Of a stretch of 64,000 bases of DNA, positions 25,804-33,689 are shown piece by piece. A program made the translations under genes and the position numbers. Location of the stretch: contig NZ_MDSU01000018.1 of assembly GCF_002119425.1 (NCBI RefSeq), positions 711,501 to 775,500 of the forward strand. The letters run 5' to 3'. The notes under the pieces are model-generated. The model worked only from the letters and a program-made list of their open reading frames with translations, had not been told where the DNA came from and did no database searches. How positions within the stretch are numbered: position 1 is the stretch's first letter; every line of letters starts with the position of its first letter. Origin of the DNA: Desulfurella amilsii. GTDB taxonomy: Bacteria > Campylobacterota_A > Desulfurellia > Desulfurellales > Desulfurellaceae.

Positions 25804-26832
25804 ATGAAAACTTATCAAGAAATAATCGACTATCTAAATTCAAAGAAGAGACAAAAACACCTTTTAATTGGAAATGGTTTTAGTATGGCTTATAATCCAA
25901 GCATTTTCTCATATAATGCGCTGAGCCGATTTGTAGAAAAATCAAAAAATGACTTGCTTAATGAGTTATTCACTGTTATAAAAAATAAAAACTTTGAACT
26001 TCTAATGCAACAATTAAATATAAGCAAATCAATTATATCTGCTTTAGGTGGTGATAAAAATCTGATCGATAAAATCGATGAAGCAAGTTTAGTATTGAAA
26101 GAATCACTAATTGAAGCTGTAAAAGAACTGCATCCTGAACATGTATTAAAGATACCAGAAGAAGATAGCAAAAAATGTGCTATTTTTTTAAAAGAATATA
26201 TTGAAAAAGAAGGGAAAATATTTTCAACAAATTACGATCTTTTACTCTATTGGGTTTTAATGAGGAACAAAATTCCAAATGCAATTGATGGATTTGGCCG
26301 TGATGTGATTGATCAGGGGCATCCTGTTCCTGAAGATCAAATTGTGTCATCTGGATTGCAATGGGGCAATAATAGGATAAATCAGAATATATTTTACCTT
26401 CATGGTGCATTACTATTATTCGATACAGGCATCGAAATAATCAAAGAAAAATATGATGGCGTCAATTATCTCTTGGAGAATATTAAACATAGAATTGCCA
26501 ATAAAGAGTATCCGATTTTCGTTACTGCTGGCAGCGGGAAAGACAAGCTTAATCATATAATGCATAATAAATATCTTTCATTTTGCTACGAGGCATTGAC
26601 TAAAATAGAAGGGTCATTGATCACATTTGGTTTTAATTTTGGTGAATATGATGAACACATTATCGAGGCAATTAATAAAGCCGCTAAAAATGGGAGTCAA
26701 ACTGGAAATAAATTATTAAGCACATATATTGGCGTCTATTCTGAAAAGGATAAAAAGCATATCGAATCCATCGAAACAAAGTTCAAATGCGAAGTACATA
26801 TATTCGATGCTAAAACTGTTAATATTTGGTAA
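25804..26832 (+). CDS. SIR2-like DUF4917 family protein (cassette gene 1)
   Basis: A 342-residue soluble protein. Four motifs in order match the SIR2/NAD-binding fold: GNGFS at 23-27, STNYDLLLYW at 141-150, YLHGALLLF at 198-206 and TFGFNFGEYDEHI at 274-286. These correspond to the glycine loop, the TNYD asparagine, the LHG histidine and the terminal strand of SIR2-like NADases used in several anti-phage systems. DUF4917 has no established function to my knowledge. GTGGGAG precedes the ATG. AT-rich, unlike the GC-rich DNA on both sides, and bounded by attC-like sequence, so it behaves as a gene cassette. A UvrD-type helicase follows in the next cassette. Confidence 0.7.
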   Translation: MKTYQEIIDYLNSKKRQKHLLIGNGFSMAYNPSIFSYNALSRFVEKSKNDLLNELFTVIKNKNFELLMQQLNISKSIISALGGDKNLIDKIDEASLVLKESLIEAVKELHPEHVLKIPEEDSKKCAIFLKEYIEKEGKIFSTNYDLLLYWVLMRNKIPNAIDGFGRDVIDQGHPVPEDQIVSSGLQWGNNRINQNIFYLHGALLLFDTGIEIIKEKYDGVNYLLENIKHRIANKEYPIFVTAGSGKDKLNHIMHNKYLSFCYEALTKIEGSLITFGFNFGEYDEHIIEAINKAAKNGSQTGNKLLSTYIGVYSEKDKKHIESIETKFKCEVHIFDAKTVNIW

Positions 26833-26839
26833 CAGAGAG

Positions 26840-26858
26840 ACCTAACAACTGCTTCAAC
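26840..26858 (+). other. attC-like site, left half (before intron B)
   Basis: Eight bases after the DUF4917 stop is ACCTAAC (26840-26846), a perfect RYYYAAC R'' core, followed by AACTGCTTCAAC. The L''-like GCTTCAAC is near-complementary to the GGTTAAGC of the preceding attC half. Group II intron B starts directly after it, splitting the site. Confidence 0.55.
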
Positions 26859-27557
26859 GTGTGCCACGAAAAGGCACCTTAATTTGTAAGGATGGAGGTA
26901 CTGAACTACATCATTGATGAGGGTATCCATGCAATAAGGGAGAGGCCCCTCGGGATCGGCTTGCAGGAGCAGGTCTCAAACCGCCACAAGCTGCCTGGAT
27001 CAAGAGTCCCGGTGGTGAACGTTCTGGTTAAAAGGCTCCGCTGGATGGAGTCAGGTATGGTATCAGGAGACGAACGAAAGTGAACCGCCTGCGAGGTGTC
27101 GAAAGGTTGACCGGTGAGATCGAAAATGACGATCGTTGAAGCGTCATGACAAAGCATACAGGGAACCTGATTACTGTGTATGCGGTCTCCGGCATAGAGG
27201 CGGCGTGAACCAGGAGACAGGCAATGATGCAAGACGTGGGAACCTGTCGCCGCGATGGCAAGAGAAAACCTCAAGCGGAGGACCCGCGAGAGGGAAAGTA
27301 TCGATGCGCGGCACAGGGGCGGATCAGCCCGTAGTAGTGAAGAAGTTCCTGTAATGGGGATGGAGCGAAGGGGCTGACGTATTCAGGCTGTCGCAAAGGC
27401 CAACCATGTATGGGATGAACCGTTGCGCCAGATATAATTGTGCATTGTCTCATTGAGAGGCAATGGCATGATGGAGTACGAAGAGCCGTATGAATCGAGA
27501 GGTTCACGTACGGTTCCGTGAGAGGCTGAAGGTGAAATTCCTTCGGCCTACTCGACC
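26859..27557 (+). mobile_element. Group II intron B, ORF-less but with both ends
   Basis: Begins with GTGTGCC at 26859 (GUGYG consensus) and ends with domain V (GAGCCGTATG from 27483, CACGTACGGTTCC to about 27517) and domain VI (CGGCCTACTCGACC, to 27557). Between them lie ribozyme-like conserved stretches, e.g. GACGAACGAAAGTGAACC near 27068 and CCCGTAGTAGTGAAGAAG near 27328. The domain IV region has no reverse transcriptase frame. It occupies most of the 855-base gap between the two cassette genes. Splicing would need a maturase supplied in trans, for which the only copy here is decayed. Confidence 0.8.
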
Positions 27558-27604
27558 TGATAATTCCTTTTGCCATGAAAATTGCAGTCGCTACGCTCGG
27601 CACA

Positions 27605-27656
27605 AACCGCGCCAAGCCCTGCGGGCGCGGCTTTACAGGTTATGCATATGTTGCTT
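27605..27656 (+). other. attC-like site, right half (after intron B)
   Basis: AAACCGCGCC (27604-27613) pairs with GGCGCGG-C-TTT (27624-27634) leaving one extrahelical C. Then GGTTATGC (27638-27645), ATAT and GTTGCTT (27650-27656) follow. The end aligns with the first attC half (GGTTAAGC, ATAT, GTTAGGC), but the R' core is degenerate. The helicase gene starts 31 bases later. Confidence 0.45.
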
Positions 27657-27687
27657 GACGCCGCTTACGCGGCGCGTAGGAGATAAA

Positions 27688-29667
27688 ATGGCATGGAATG
27701 ATTCACTAGATGAAGGTTCTCCGGTATATAATTTGGCGATTAGTAACGAAAGAGTAATTCGTTCATTGGCAGGACCAGGATCAGGAAAAAGTTTTGCAAT
27801 TAAGAGGCGTATTTCTCGATTAATAGAAGAAGGTGTGAACCCTAAGAAAATATTAGCTATCACTTTCACAAGAACATCAGCTTCTGATCTTCGAAAAGAA
27901 ATATCTAGCATTGAGTTGCCAGGAAGCGATGAAGTCGTTGCATGTACTGTTCATAGCCATGCTATGTCAATAATTGCAAAAGCTAATGTAAAAGATTTTA
28001 CTGGTAGAAATCCTAGAATGATAATCGATCATGAAATTGAGCCTGCATTTAGAGATATAAAATACCCTCCAGATGCTGATATAAAAACAAAAAAAGAATA
28101 TTTAGATTTATATCTTTCAGCTTGGGCTAATATGCAACAAGATGATCCTGGTTTGCCAAGAAATCAGATTGAACAGGAATTTCAAGATAAAATAATACAA
28201 TGGTTAACATATCATCATTCTGTTTTAGTCGGTGAAGTTATACCTATTGCTATTAAGTATCTTCAGAATAATCCTGCAAGCCCGGAAATAGGCCGGTTTG
28301 ATACAATTCTTGTAGATGAATATCAAGATCTAAATAAAGCAGAACAAGAGTTTATACATTTAGTTAAAGGCGATGCCAGTATATTGATTGTTGGAGATGA
28401 TGATCAATCAATATATAGTTTTAAAAAAGCACATCCCGAAGGAATAAAACAAATAGATAGTATATATGGGGAATTTCAAGATATAGCTTTTGATACAATA
28501 CGGAGATGCCCAAAAACAGTAACCCGAATGGCATCAGAATTGATATCTAAGAATTCCAACAGGAGCCTCGGTGCGCTTGTTCCATTTGAAGCTAATCAAG
28601 ATGGAATAGTTCAAATTGTTCAGTTTAATGATAATGATAAAGAGATTGAGGGGATCTGTAGGATTGTTAAGAACGAATTAGCAAGTGGAGCAATCAATCC
28701 TGGCGATGTATTGATTTTAGCTCCAAGAAGGCATATTGGATATAGACTACGAGATAAATTAATCAGTGAAGAAATCCCAGTAAAATCTTATTTTAGGGAA
28801 AGTGTAATTAAAAACTTAAATGTAAGGATGGCGTATTCAACACTATATCTTTTAGCCAACCCTAATGATCAAATCTCACTGAGATACTTATTGGGATCAA
28901 GATCAGCAGATTATAGAAAAAGGCAATATGACATATTAAAAGAATATGCTGATGGAAATAAAACAAGCATTAAGAATGTTCTGGATAAAGTTATTGAAGG
29001 AAAGATTATACTTAAAGGGATTTCAAAAATAACAAAGAAATATAGAGAAATACTACAGTCATTACTGGAATTTAAGGAACAAATTAAAAAGGATGCTGTT
29101 AATGCTTTGGAATACTTTATTAATGGTGATCAAGATGAAATAGATTTTTATGAAATAATTGGTATTTATCAAAGAGCAATCAATAAATATCCATATCCTG
29201 AGGTGTTTACAGAAGAGCTATTTAGTGACTGGCTCAGCAAGATTGTTAAAGAGCTAAGTGAGTCAATAGCTCAAATTGATAGTCCGGAAGAAATAAACCA
29301 TGTTCGAATTATGAGTTTACATGCATCTAAAGGATTAAGTGCAAAATTAGTCATTCTTGTTTCAATGATTGATGAGCTAATTCCTTTTTTTTCAGAACCT
29401 CCTAAAGATGCAAATGAAGAATTGAGAATTATTGAGGAACAACGAAGATTGTTCTATGTAGCAATTACAAGAACAAAATCTTCGACTGGTTCCTATCCAG
29501 GTCGATTAATCATTAGCTCATATATTTGGATCGATGATGGTATTGAAGCATTAAAAATGGGCCTAAAAGCACGATCAGATAAACATTTAAGAGTATCAGC
29601 AACAAGATATATTAGCGATTTTGGTAGAACTTCTCCAAAAACAATATTAGGAGAAGATTTAACCTAA
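27688..29667 (+). CDS. UvrD/Rep-type superfamily 1 DNA helicase (cassette gene 2)
   Basis: A 659-residue helicase with all SF1A motifs: Walker A AGPGSGKS at 28-35, motif Ia ITFTRTSASDLRKEI near 58-72, Walker B DEYQD at 210-214, motif III GDDDQSIYSF at 236-245, the RRCP box, VRIMSLHASKGLSAK (motif V) and RRLFYVAITRTKS (motif VI) at 586-598. The ATG at 27688 is chosen over an upstream one inside the intron because AGGAG sits at 27678-27682 and the first motif begins normally. AT-rich, flanked by attC-like sequence, and its TAA stop lies inside the ACCTAAC core of the next site. It is longer than the GajB helicase of Gabija, and no OLD-type nuclease is adjacent. Confidence 0.9.
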   Translation: MAWNDSLDEGSPVYNLAISNERVIRSLAGPGSGKSFAIKRRISRLIEEGVNPKKILAITFTRTSASDLRKEISSIELPGSDEVVACTVHSHAMSIIAKANVKDFTGRNPRMIIDHEIEPAFRDIKYPPDADIKTKKEYLDLYLSAWANMQQDDPGLPRNQIEQEFQDKIIQWLTYHHSVLVGEVIPIAIKYLQNNPASPEIGRFDTILVDEYQDLNKAEQEFIHLVKGDASILIVGDDDQSIYSFKKAHPEGIKQIDSIYGEFQDIAFDTIRRCPKTVTRMASELISKNSNRSLGALVPFEANQDGIVQIVQFNDNDKEIEGICRIVKNELASGAINPGDVLILAPRRHIGYRLRDKLISEEIPVKSYFRESVIKNLNVRMAYSTLYLLANPNDQISLRYLLGSRSADYRKRQYDILKEYADGNKTSIKNVLDKVIEGKIILKGISKITKKYREILQSLLEFKEQIKKDAVNALEYFINGDQDEIDFYEIIGIYQRAINKYPYPEVFTEELFSDWLSKIVKELSESIAQIDSPEEINHVRIMSLHASKGLSAKLVILVSMIDELIPFFSEPPKDANEELRIIEEQRRLFYVAITRTKSSTGSYPGRLIISSYIWIDDGIEALKMGLKARSDKHLRVSATRYISDFGRTSPKTILGEDLT

Positions 29668-29680
29668 CAATCGCTTCAAC
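29662..29680 (+). other. attC-like site, left half (before intron stub C), containing the helicase stop
   Basis: ACCTAAC (29662-29668) then AATCGCTTCAAC, nearly identical to the left half at 26840-26858. The helicase stop codon TAA (29665-29667) is inside the core. The right half is lost. Confidence 0.55.
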
Positions 29681-29753
29681 GTGTGCCACGAAAAGGCACC
29701 TTAATCTGTAAAAGATGGAGGTACTGAACTACATCATTGATGAGGGAATCCAT
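29681..29753 (+). mobile_element. Group II intron C, 5' stub only
   Basis: From GTGTGCCACGAAAAGG onward the sequence follows the first 73 bases of intron B with a few substitutions, until the shared TGAGGG-ATCCAT (29741-29753). Similarity then ends abruptly at a transposase fragment. It proves that the same intron family sat after a second cassette. Confidence 0.8.
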
Positions 29754-30078
29754 TGAGGGAATGAAAACCAGTATGGAGGTAAGACCCATATTCCACTGGA
29801 GCGAAAGTAGAATAAAAGGCCACTTCGTCATATGCTTCTTATCTTTCCTTCTTGAAAGAACCTTAGAATTTAAACTTAAAGAAAAAAATATAGAATATTC
29901 TCCTTGCAGAATAAAAGAAGCTCTAAATTCTATGAATTATTCCGAGATTAAATACAACAACGAGTTCATTTTTATAAAAATGAACTCAAAAGAATTATCC
30001 AATAAAATACTTAACGCTCTGCATATAAAGCCTTTCAAAAACCAAATCACTTTAAAAGAACTTTCCGCGCAGTTTTAA
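29754..30078 (+). pseudogene. IS1634-type transposase, C-terminal fragment
   Basis: About 108 codons remain. The pattern SMEVRPIFHWSESRIKGH followed by VICFLSFLLERTLEFKL matches the conserved C-terminus of IS1634 (IS4-like DDE) transposases. The catalytic DDE core is absent. The frame continues upstream into the intron stub (ATG at 29737), which is fortuitous. AT-rich composition suggests a resident element that inserted into, or recombined with, the island's right edge. Confidence 0.75.
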
Positions 30079-30276
30079 AATTTTAAACCGTTAAACTGTA
30101 GTGGTAAAAATGATGTGTCTTGCAATAGAAATGCCCTACCTCTATGGATTTTCTGGATGTGAGGTGTCAAAGTCAGGAAAAAAGGTTTTGTTGCGCTCGG
30201 TTTATCAACAAACATATTAAAAGCCGAAGTTGCAACAATTGCGGCACTTGCTCAGATAGAATTAATATTTAGATAG
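30079..30276 (+). other. IS end and unidentified gene remnant at the island's right edge
   Basis: No intact gene. GGTGTCAAAGTCAGG (30163-30177) resembles an IS terminal sequence and may mark the end of the transposase element. From it a 37-codon frame without a start codon runs to TAG at 30274-30276 (containing ALGLSTNILKAEVATI), looking like the C-terminus of an interrupted gene that I do not recognise. It overlaps the end of the opposite-strand gene. Confidence 0.35.
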
Positions 30277-30547
30277 TCTTCCAGCCATCTAAAACTAGGT
30301 ACTTGAAACCAAACACTTTATTAAGCTTAATGGTAAAATCCTCTTTGTCTTGCACAAACTTATCTACATAAACATCAATACCATCTATATTAAGCAAAAT
30401 ATACTTATCTGGGTTTTTGGGTGCGCCGATTGACACTTCAGGGATCGTTTTTACATCTATACATGTATTTGCGACATCATGGTAAGTTATGCTAACCTTT
30501 CCACCTTTTTTTAAGATATAATCTTTTGCTGAAGTGTCAATCTTCAT
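30269..30547 (-). CDS. Small HesB-like protein (CC/Se-motif family relative)
   Basis: A 92-residue protein starting MKIDTSAKDYILKKGGKVSI. The N-terminus and the block PEVSIGAPKNPDKYILL with DGIDVYVD resemble the short HesB-like CC/Se-motif proteins, but the double-cysteine (or Cys-Sec) site is not present; only Cys 30 of VANTC lies near its place. The ATG at 30547 is preferred to an upstream GTG because AGGG lies 8 bases before it. It overlaps no gene except the edge remnant and follows cstA on the same strand. Function unknown. Confidence 0.5.
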   Translation of the reverse strand: MKIDTSAKDYILKKGGKVSITYHDVANTCIDVKTIPEVSIGAPKNPDKYILLNIDGIDVYVDKFVQDKEDFTIKLNKVFGFKYLVLDGWKTI

Positions 30548-30564
30548 AATACACACCCTAAAAA

Positions 30565-32367
30565 TTAAATTTTTTCTACTTCTACGTCGGCTGCAAATGG
30601 CCGATACGTCTGTCTTTTTACAAGCCAGTTATACCATTTTAAGAATGAATCAAGAATAACGCCAATAGCAGTTAGCATAATCATAATTGTTAGAATAACA
30701 AGCAAAATTTTGCCCTTTGGTAGAAAATTGCCAACAATATTCAAATATGAAGCATACAACGTAGTTACAGACACGAAAGCAAAAGGTATAAATGTTATCC
30801 ATGCGTATTGAGCCTTACCTAATTTTATCATAACGGTAGTTCCAATAGCTAGTGCCAATGAAGCAAGTAATTGGTTTGATGTTCCAAATAGTGGCCATAT
30901 AGTAGAAATATCTCCACCATAAACTAGATATCCCCATACAAAAGATATAAGAGCGCTCGTTGTTATAATGCCTGGCCACCAATTTTTATCTTTAAAAGGT
31001 GCATATATGCCGCCAAACGCTTCTTGTAGTAAATACCTTCCAACGCGTGTCCCAGCATCCACTGTGGTTAATATAAACATTGCTTCAAAAAGAATTATAA
31101 AATGATACATATAAGACATAAGGCTTTCTAATACTGGTATCTTTGAGAATATAAAAGCCATACCCACAGCAAGCGACACTGCACCTCCTGGCCTTCCAGC
31201 TACGTTTTCGCCTACCATTGCCGATAAATTTGCTAAATCTACAGGATGCATACCAAGTTTTGCAAAAACAACGGGAGATACATTAATAGCAAAATAATCA
31301 GCAGGTATAAGACTTGTTGCCGCAATTAGAGCCATTATAGCTACAAAACCTTCAGCAAGCATAGCACCATACCCAATAGGTAAAATATCTCTTTCGTTTT
31401 CTATCATCTTTGGTGTTGTACCAGATGATATCAGCGCATGAAAACCGGATAAAGCACCACATGCAATGGTAATAAACACAAAAGGCCATACTTTGCCAGG
31501 CACAATAGGACCGCCACCGTGTATAAACTGTGTGACTGCAGGCATTTTTAGGGTTGGGTTAACAATAATTACACCAATGGCCAAAATAAGCATCACGCCA
31601 AGCTTCATATAGGTGCTCAAATAATCCCTTGGCACAAGCAGTATCCAAACGGGCAACACAGCAGCAATAAACCCATAGCTTACAATAATTACGGTCATTT
31701 GCTTTTTACTAAATGTAAGTGCGCTTGCTAGACTGCTATGTTGAATGTATGGGCCTACTACGACGCTTGCAATAAGCAATACTACGCCTATAATTGTAGC
31801 CTCTAAAACTTTACCTGGCCTAAACCATTTCATGTAAGCACCCATCAAAATTGCAATAGGGATTGTAGCACCGACAGTAAATGTACCCCATGGGCTTTTA
31901 AACAAAGCGTTTACAACAACTAAAGCGAGCCCTGCCAAAGCAGTTATTATTATAAATATAACAGCAATTGCAGTCAAAATACCGCTAAATGTGCCAATTT
32001 CTTTTTTTGCAATCTCGATTAAAGACAAACCATTATGCCTAACTGATGCAAACAGTATAACCATATCATGTACTGCGCCAGCAACAACTGCACCTATGAG
32101 AATCCACAAAGCACCAGGTAAATACCCAAACTGAGCTGCCAACACTGGTCCAACAAGTGGCCCAGCTCCGGCTATTGCTGCAAATTGATGGCCAAACAGC
32201 ACCCATCTGTTTGTTGGAACATAATCATAACCATTTTCGAGTTTATAAGCAGGTGTCTTTCTGTGCGGATCAGTTATCAAAATCTTTGAAGCAATAAATG
32301 CACCATAAAACCGGTACGCTAGTGCGTACAATGCTACAGCTACTACTACCAATGCAATAGCACTCAT
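30565..32367 (-). CDS. cstA: Carbon starvation protein A (CstA-type pyruvate/peptide transporter)
   Basis: A 600-residue membrane protein with about 16 hydrophobic segments. Family features include ALAYRFYGAFIASKI near the N-terminus, TPAYKLENGYDYVPTNRWVL near 38-57, GHQFAAIAGAGPLVGPVLAAQ near 59-79 (written here as two overlapping family blocks), and LISSGTTPKMIENE near 302-315. In enterobacteria CstA and BtsT/YjiY take up peptides or pyruvate under starvation. Here it could supply pyruvate to an anaerobe. It is alone apart from the small downstream gene. The 90 bases upstream are AT-rich with no convincing promoter. Confidence 0.9.
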   Translation of the reverse strand: MSAIALVVVAVALYALAYRFYGAFIASKILITDPHRKTPAYKLENGYDYVPTNRWVLFGHQFAAIAGAGPLVGPVLAAQFGYLPGALWILIGAVVAGAVHDMVILFASVRHNGLSLIEIAKKEIGTFSGILTAIAVIFIIITALAGLALVVVNALFKSPWGTFTVGATIPIAILMGAYMKWFRPGKVLEATIIGVVLLIASVVVGPYIQHSSLASALTFSKKQMTVIIVSYGFIAAVLPVWILLVPRDYLSTYMKLGVMLILAIGVIIVNPTLKMPAVTQFIHGGGPIVPGKVWPFVFITIACGALSGFHALISSGTTPKMIENERDILPIGYGAMLAEGFVAIMALIAATSLIPADYFAINVSPVVFAKLGMHPVDLANLSAMVGENVAGRPGGAVSLAVGMAFIFSKIPVLESLMSYMYHFIILFEAMFILTTVDAGTRVGRYLLQEAFGGIYAPFKDKNWWPGIITTSALISFVWGYLVYGGDISTIWPLFGTSNQLLASLALAIGTTVMIKLGKAQYAWITFIPFAFVSVTTLYASYLNIVGNFLPKGKILLVILTIMIMLTAIGVILDSFLKWYNWLVKRQTYRPFAADVEVEKI

Positions 32368-32483
32368 AAATAAACCCCCCTTAGTGTTATTAATATTAAC
32401 TTAAATAGTTTATTAAATTTTTGCAATATAAATACAACGAAAATAAGATTTTAGGGGATGAAAAGAAATATATCGAGTTGAAA

Positions 32484-32521
32484 ATAAAAAAAGCAGTCCC
32501 AAAGTTAAACTTGGACTGCTT
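32484..32521 (-). terminator. Terminator of the ileS-side operon
   Basis: On the minus strand AAGCAGTCC (from 32521) and GGACTGCTT (to 32491) form a 9-bp stem followed by a run of T (TTTTTATTTT). It lies 13 bases after the stop of the last gene of the translation-factor operon. Confidence 0.85.
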
Positions 32522-32533
32522 AAGAACTCAAAA

Positions 32534-33073
32534 TTAATCTAATTCTTTAAATGTTTTGTAGATATTTTCAAACGCTGCTTCAAGCCATTCTTTGGCGTCG
32601 TCTATGTAAGATGAAACAACATCAGTATTGTCTTCATTGCTATTAAAATAGCTTTTTGATGCAAGGAGTGCAACAGTTGCCAATACAGCTGAATTAAAAA
32701 ACTTAAACTTTTTAAATAATAACTTCTGTAATAAAGAAACTCCAACTAAAGTAGCACCCGCGATATAGAGCGATTTTGCATTTGTATCTTCTTGCTGGAT
32801 TAAATCAATTGGAGCAACATAAAGACCGTATTCAGTTAAACTTTGTGCTCTTTCTAATATTAATTCCTTTTTTTCTTCATCAATTGATTTTGAATCAAGT
32901 GTAGATTTTAGCTCCAAAAACATTAAGTTCAAATTATTTTTTCCCCATTGATTAATTTCGTTTCTAATTTCTTCTAACAGCTGCTTTGTTGTAGCTTGCT
33001 GTTTTGCTTTTGCTTTTAAAGAAACAATAAAATCATTAAGCTTGTCTTTATATACATCAAATATTTCTTTCAT
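32534..33073 (-). CDS. Hypothetical protein with coiled N-terminus and two membrane helices
   Basis: 179 residues, not recognised. The first 90 are charged and helical. SLYIAGATLVGVSLLQKLLF (about 101-120) and FFNSAVLATVALLASKSYF (about 125-143) are probable membrane segments, and the last 35 are acidic. It overlaps the AMMECR1 gene by 17 bases, so it belongs to the same transcript, and a terminator follows. It may be specific to the lineage. Confidence 0.75.
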   Translation of the reverse strand: MKEIFDVYKDKLNDFIVSLKAKAKQQATTKQLLEEIRNEINQWGKNNLNLMFLELKSTLDSKSIDEEKKELILERAQSLTEYGLYVAPIDLIQQEDTNAKSLYIAGATLVGVSLLQKLLFKKFKFFNSAVLATVALLASKSYFNSNEDNTDVVSSYIDDAKEWLEAAFENIYKTFKELD

Positions 33074-33689
33074 TTAAAACTTCCTCCTTAATATCAGAGT
33101 TTGGTGAAACTTCTTTAAAAATTTGGCTCTCAAACCTATAAAACTTGCAATTTCTATCATTTATGCAATTATCATTTAGCGACGCCTTCCTACACACCTC
33201 CTTTAAAAATTTTTTTTTATCAAAACCCCACTCAACAGCAACTTGAGGTAATAATAAACCGCTTTTACCATAAGTATCGCACGTAACAAGCAAACCATCT
33301 CTGCCAATCTCGATTTGCTCCTCAAATGGTTTATTTTGATCAAGCAAAATCATTGGAGAGAGTATTGTAACTTCAAATACTATATTATCTAATTCTTTCG
33401 TACTAACACATTCAAACCTTGGATCTTCACAGGCGGCTTTTGTGCTGGCAGAAACACACAATTCTATTAACGGCCCAAATGCATAAGGATAGCCTATGCA
33501 ACCCCTTAGATTTTCGCCAGGGAAAGTTGATAATGTTATAAATATACCCACAGTTTTGTTAAGATTTTCTGGGTAGGTATGTGGGATAGGTAGGTATTTT
33601 TTATTTTTTAAAAAATATTCAACTGATTGTCTTGCAAGTTTGACTAAGAATTTTCCTTCCTCTAAGCTAAACTTTGGCACGCTGTTCAT
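33057..33689 (-). CDS. AMMECR1-domain protein (AmmeMemoRadiSam system protein A-like)
   Basis: 210 residues. The AMMECR1 fold is recognisable by GIFITLSTFPGENLRGCIGYP near 49-69 (LRGCIG is the invariant core), DPRFECVS near 94-101 and LLLPQVAVEWGFDKKKFL near 146-163. In some genomes it partners with a Memo-like and a radical SAM protein; neither is next to it here. Its biochemical role is not established. It overlaps the end of ileS by 23 bases. Confidence 0.85.
   Translation of the reverse strand: MNSVPKFSLEEGKFLVKLARQSVEYFLKNKKYLPIPHTYPENLNKTVGIFITLSTFPGENLRGCIGYPYAFGPLIELCVSASTKAACEDPRFECVSTKELDNIVFEVTILSPMILLDQNKPFEEQIEIGRDGLLVTCDTYGKSGLLLPQVAVEWGFDKKKFLKEVCRKASLNDNCINDRNCKFYRFESQIFKEVSPNSDIKEEVLNERNI

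Noticed and set aside
26859-26890. GTGTGCCACGAAAAGG copies read as terminal inverted repeats of an insertion sequence
   Set aside because: Both copies have the same orientation, and each is followed by group II ribozyme sequence; GUGYG is the intron 5' end.
27490-27687. Upstream extension of the helicase gene
   Set aside because: The extra 66 codons translate intron domain V/VI and attC sequence; the ATG at 27688 has a proper ribosome-binding site.
30113-30220. Short frame beginning MCLAIEMPY, resembling the start of HypC hydrogenase maturation protein
   Set aside because: Only the first five residues match, the frame has 35 codons and lies in IS-derived debris.
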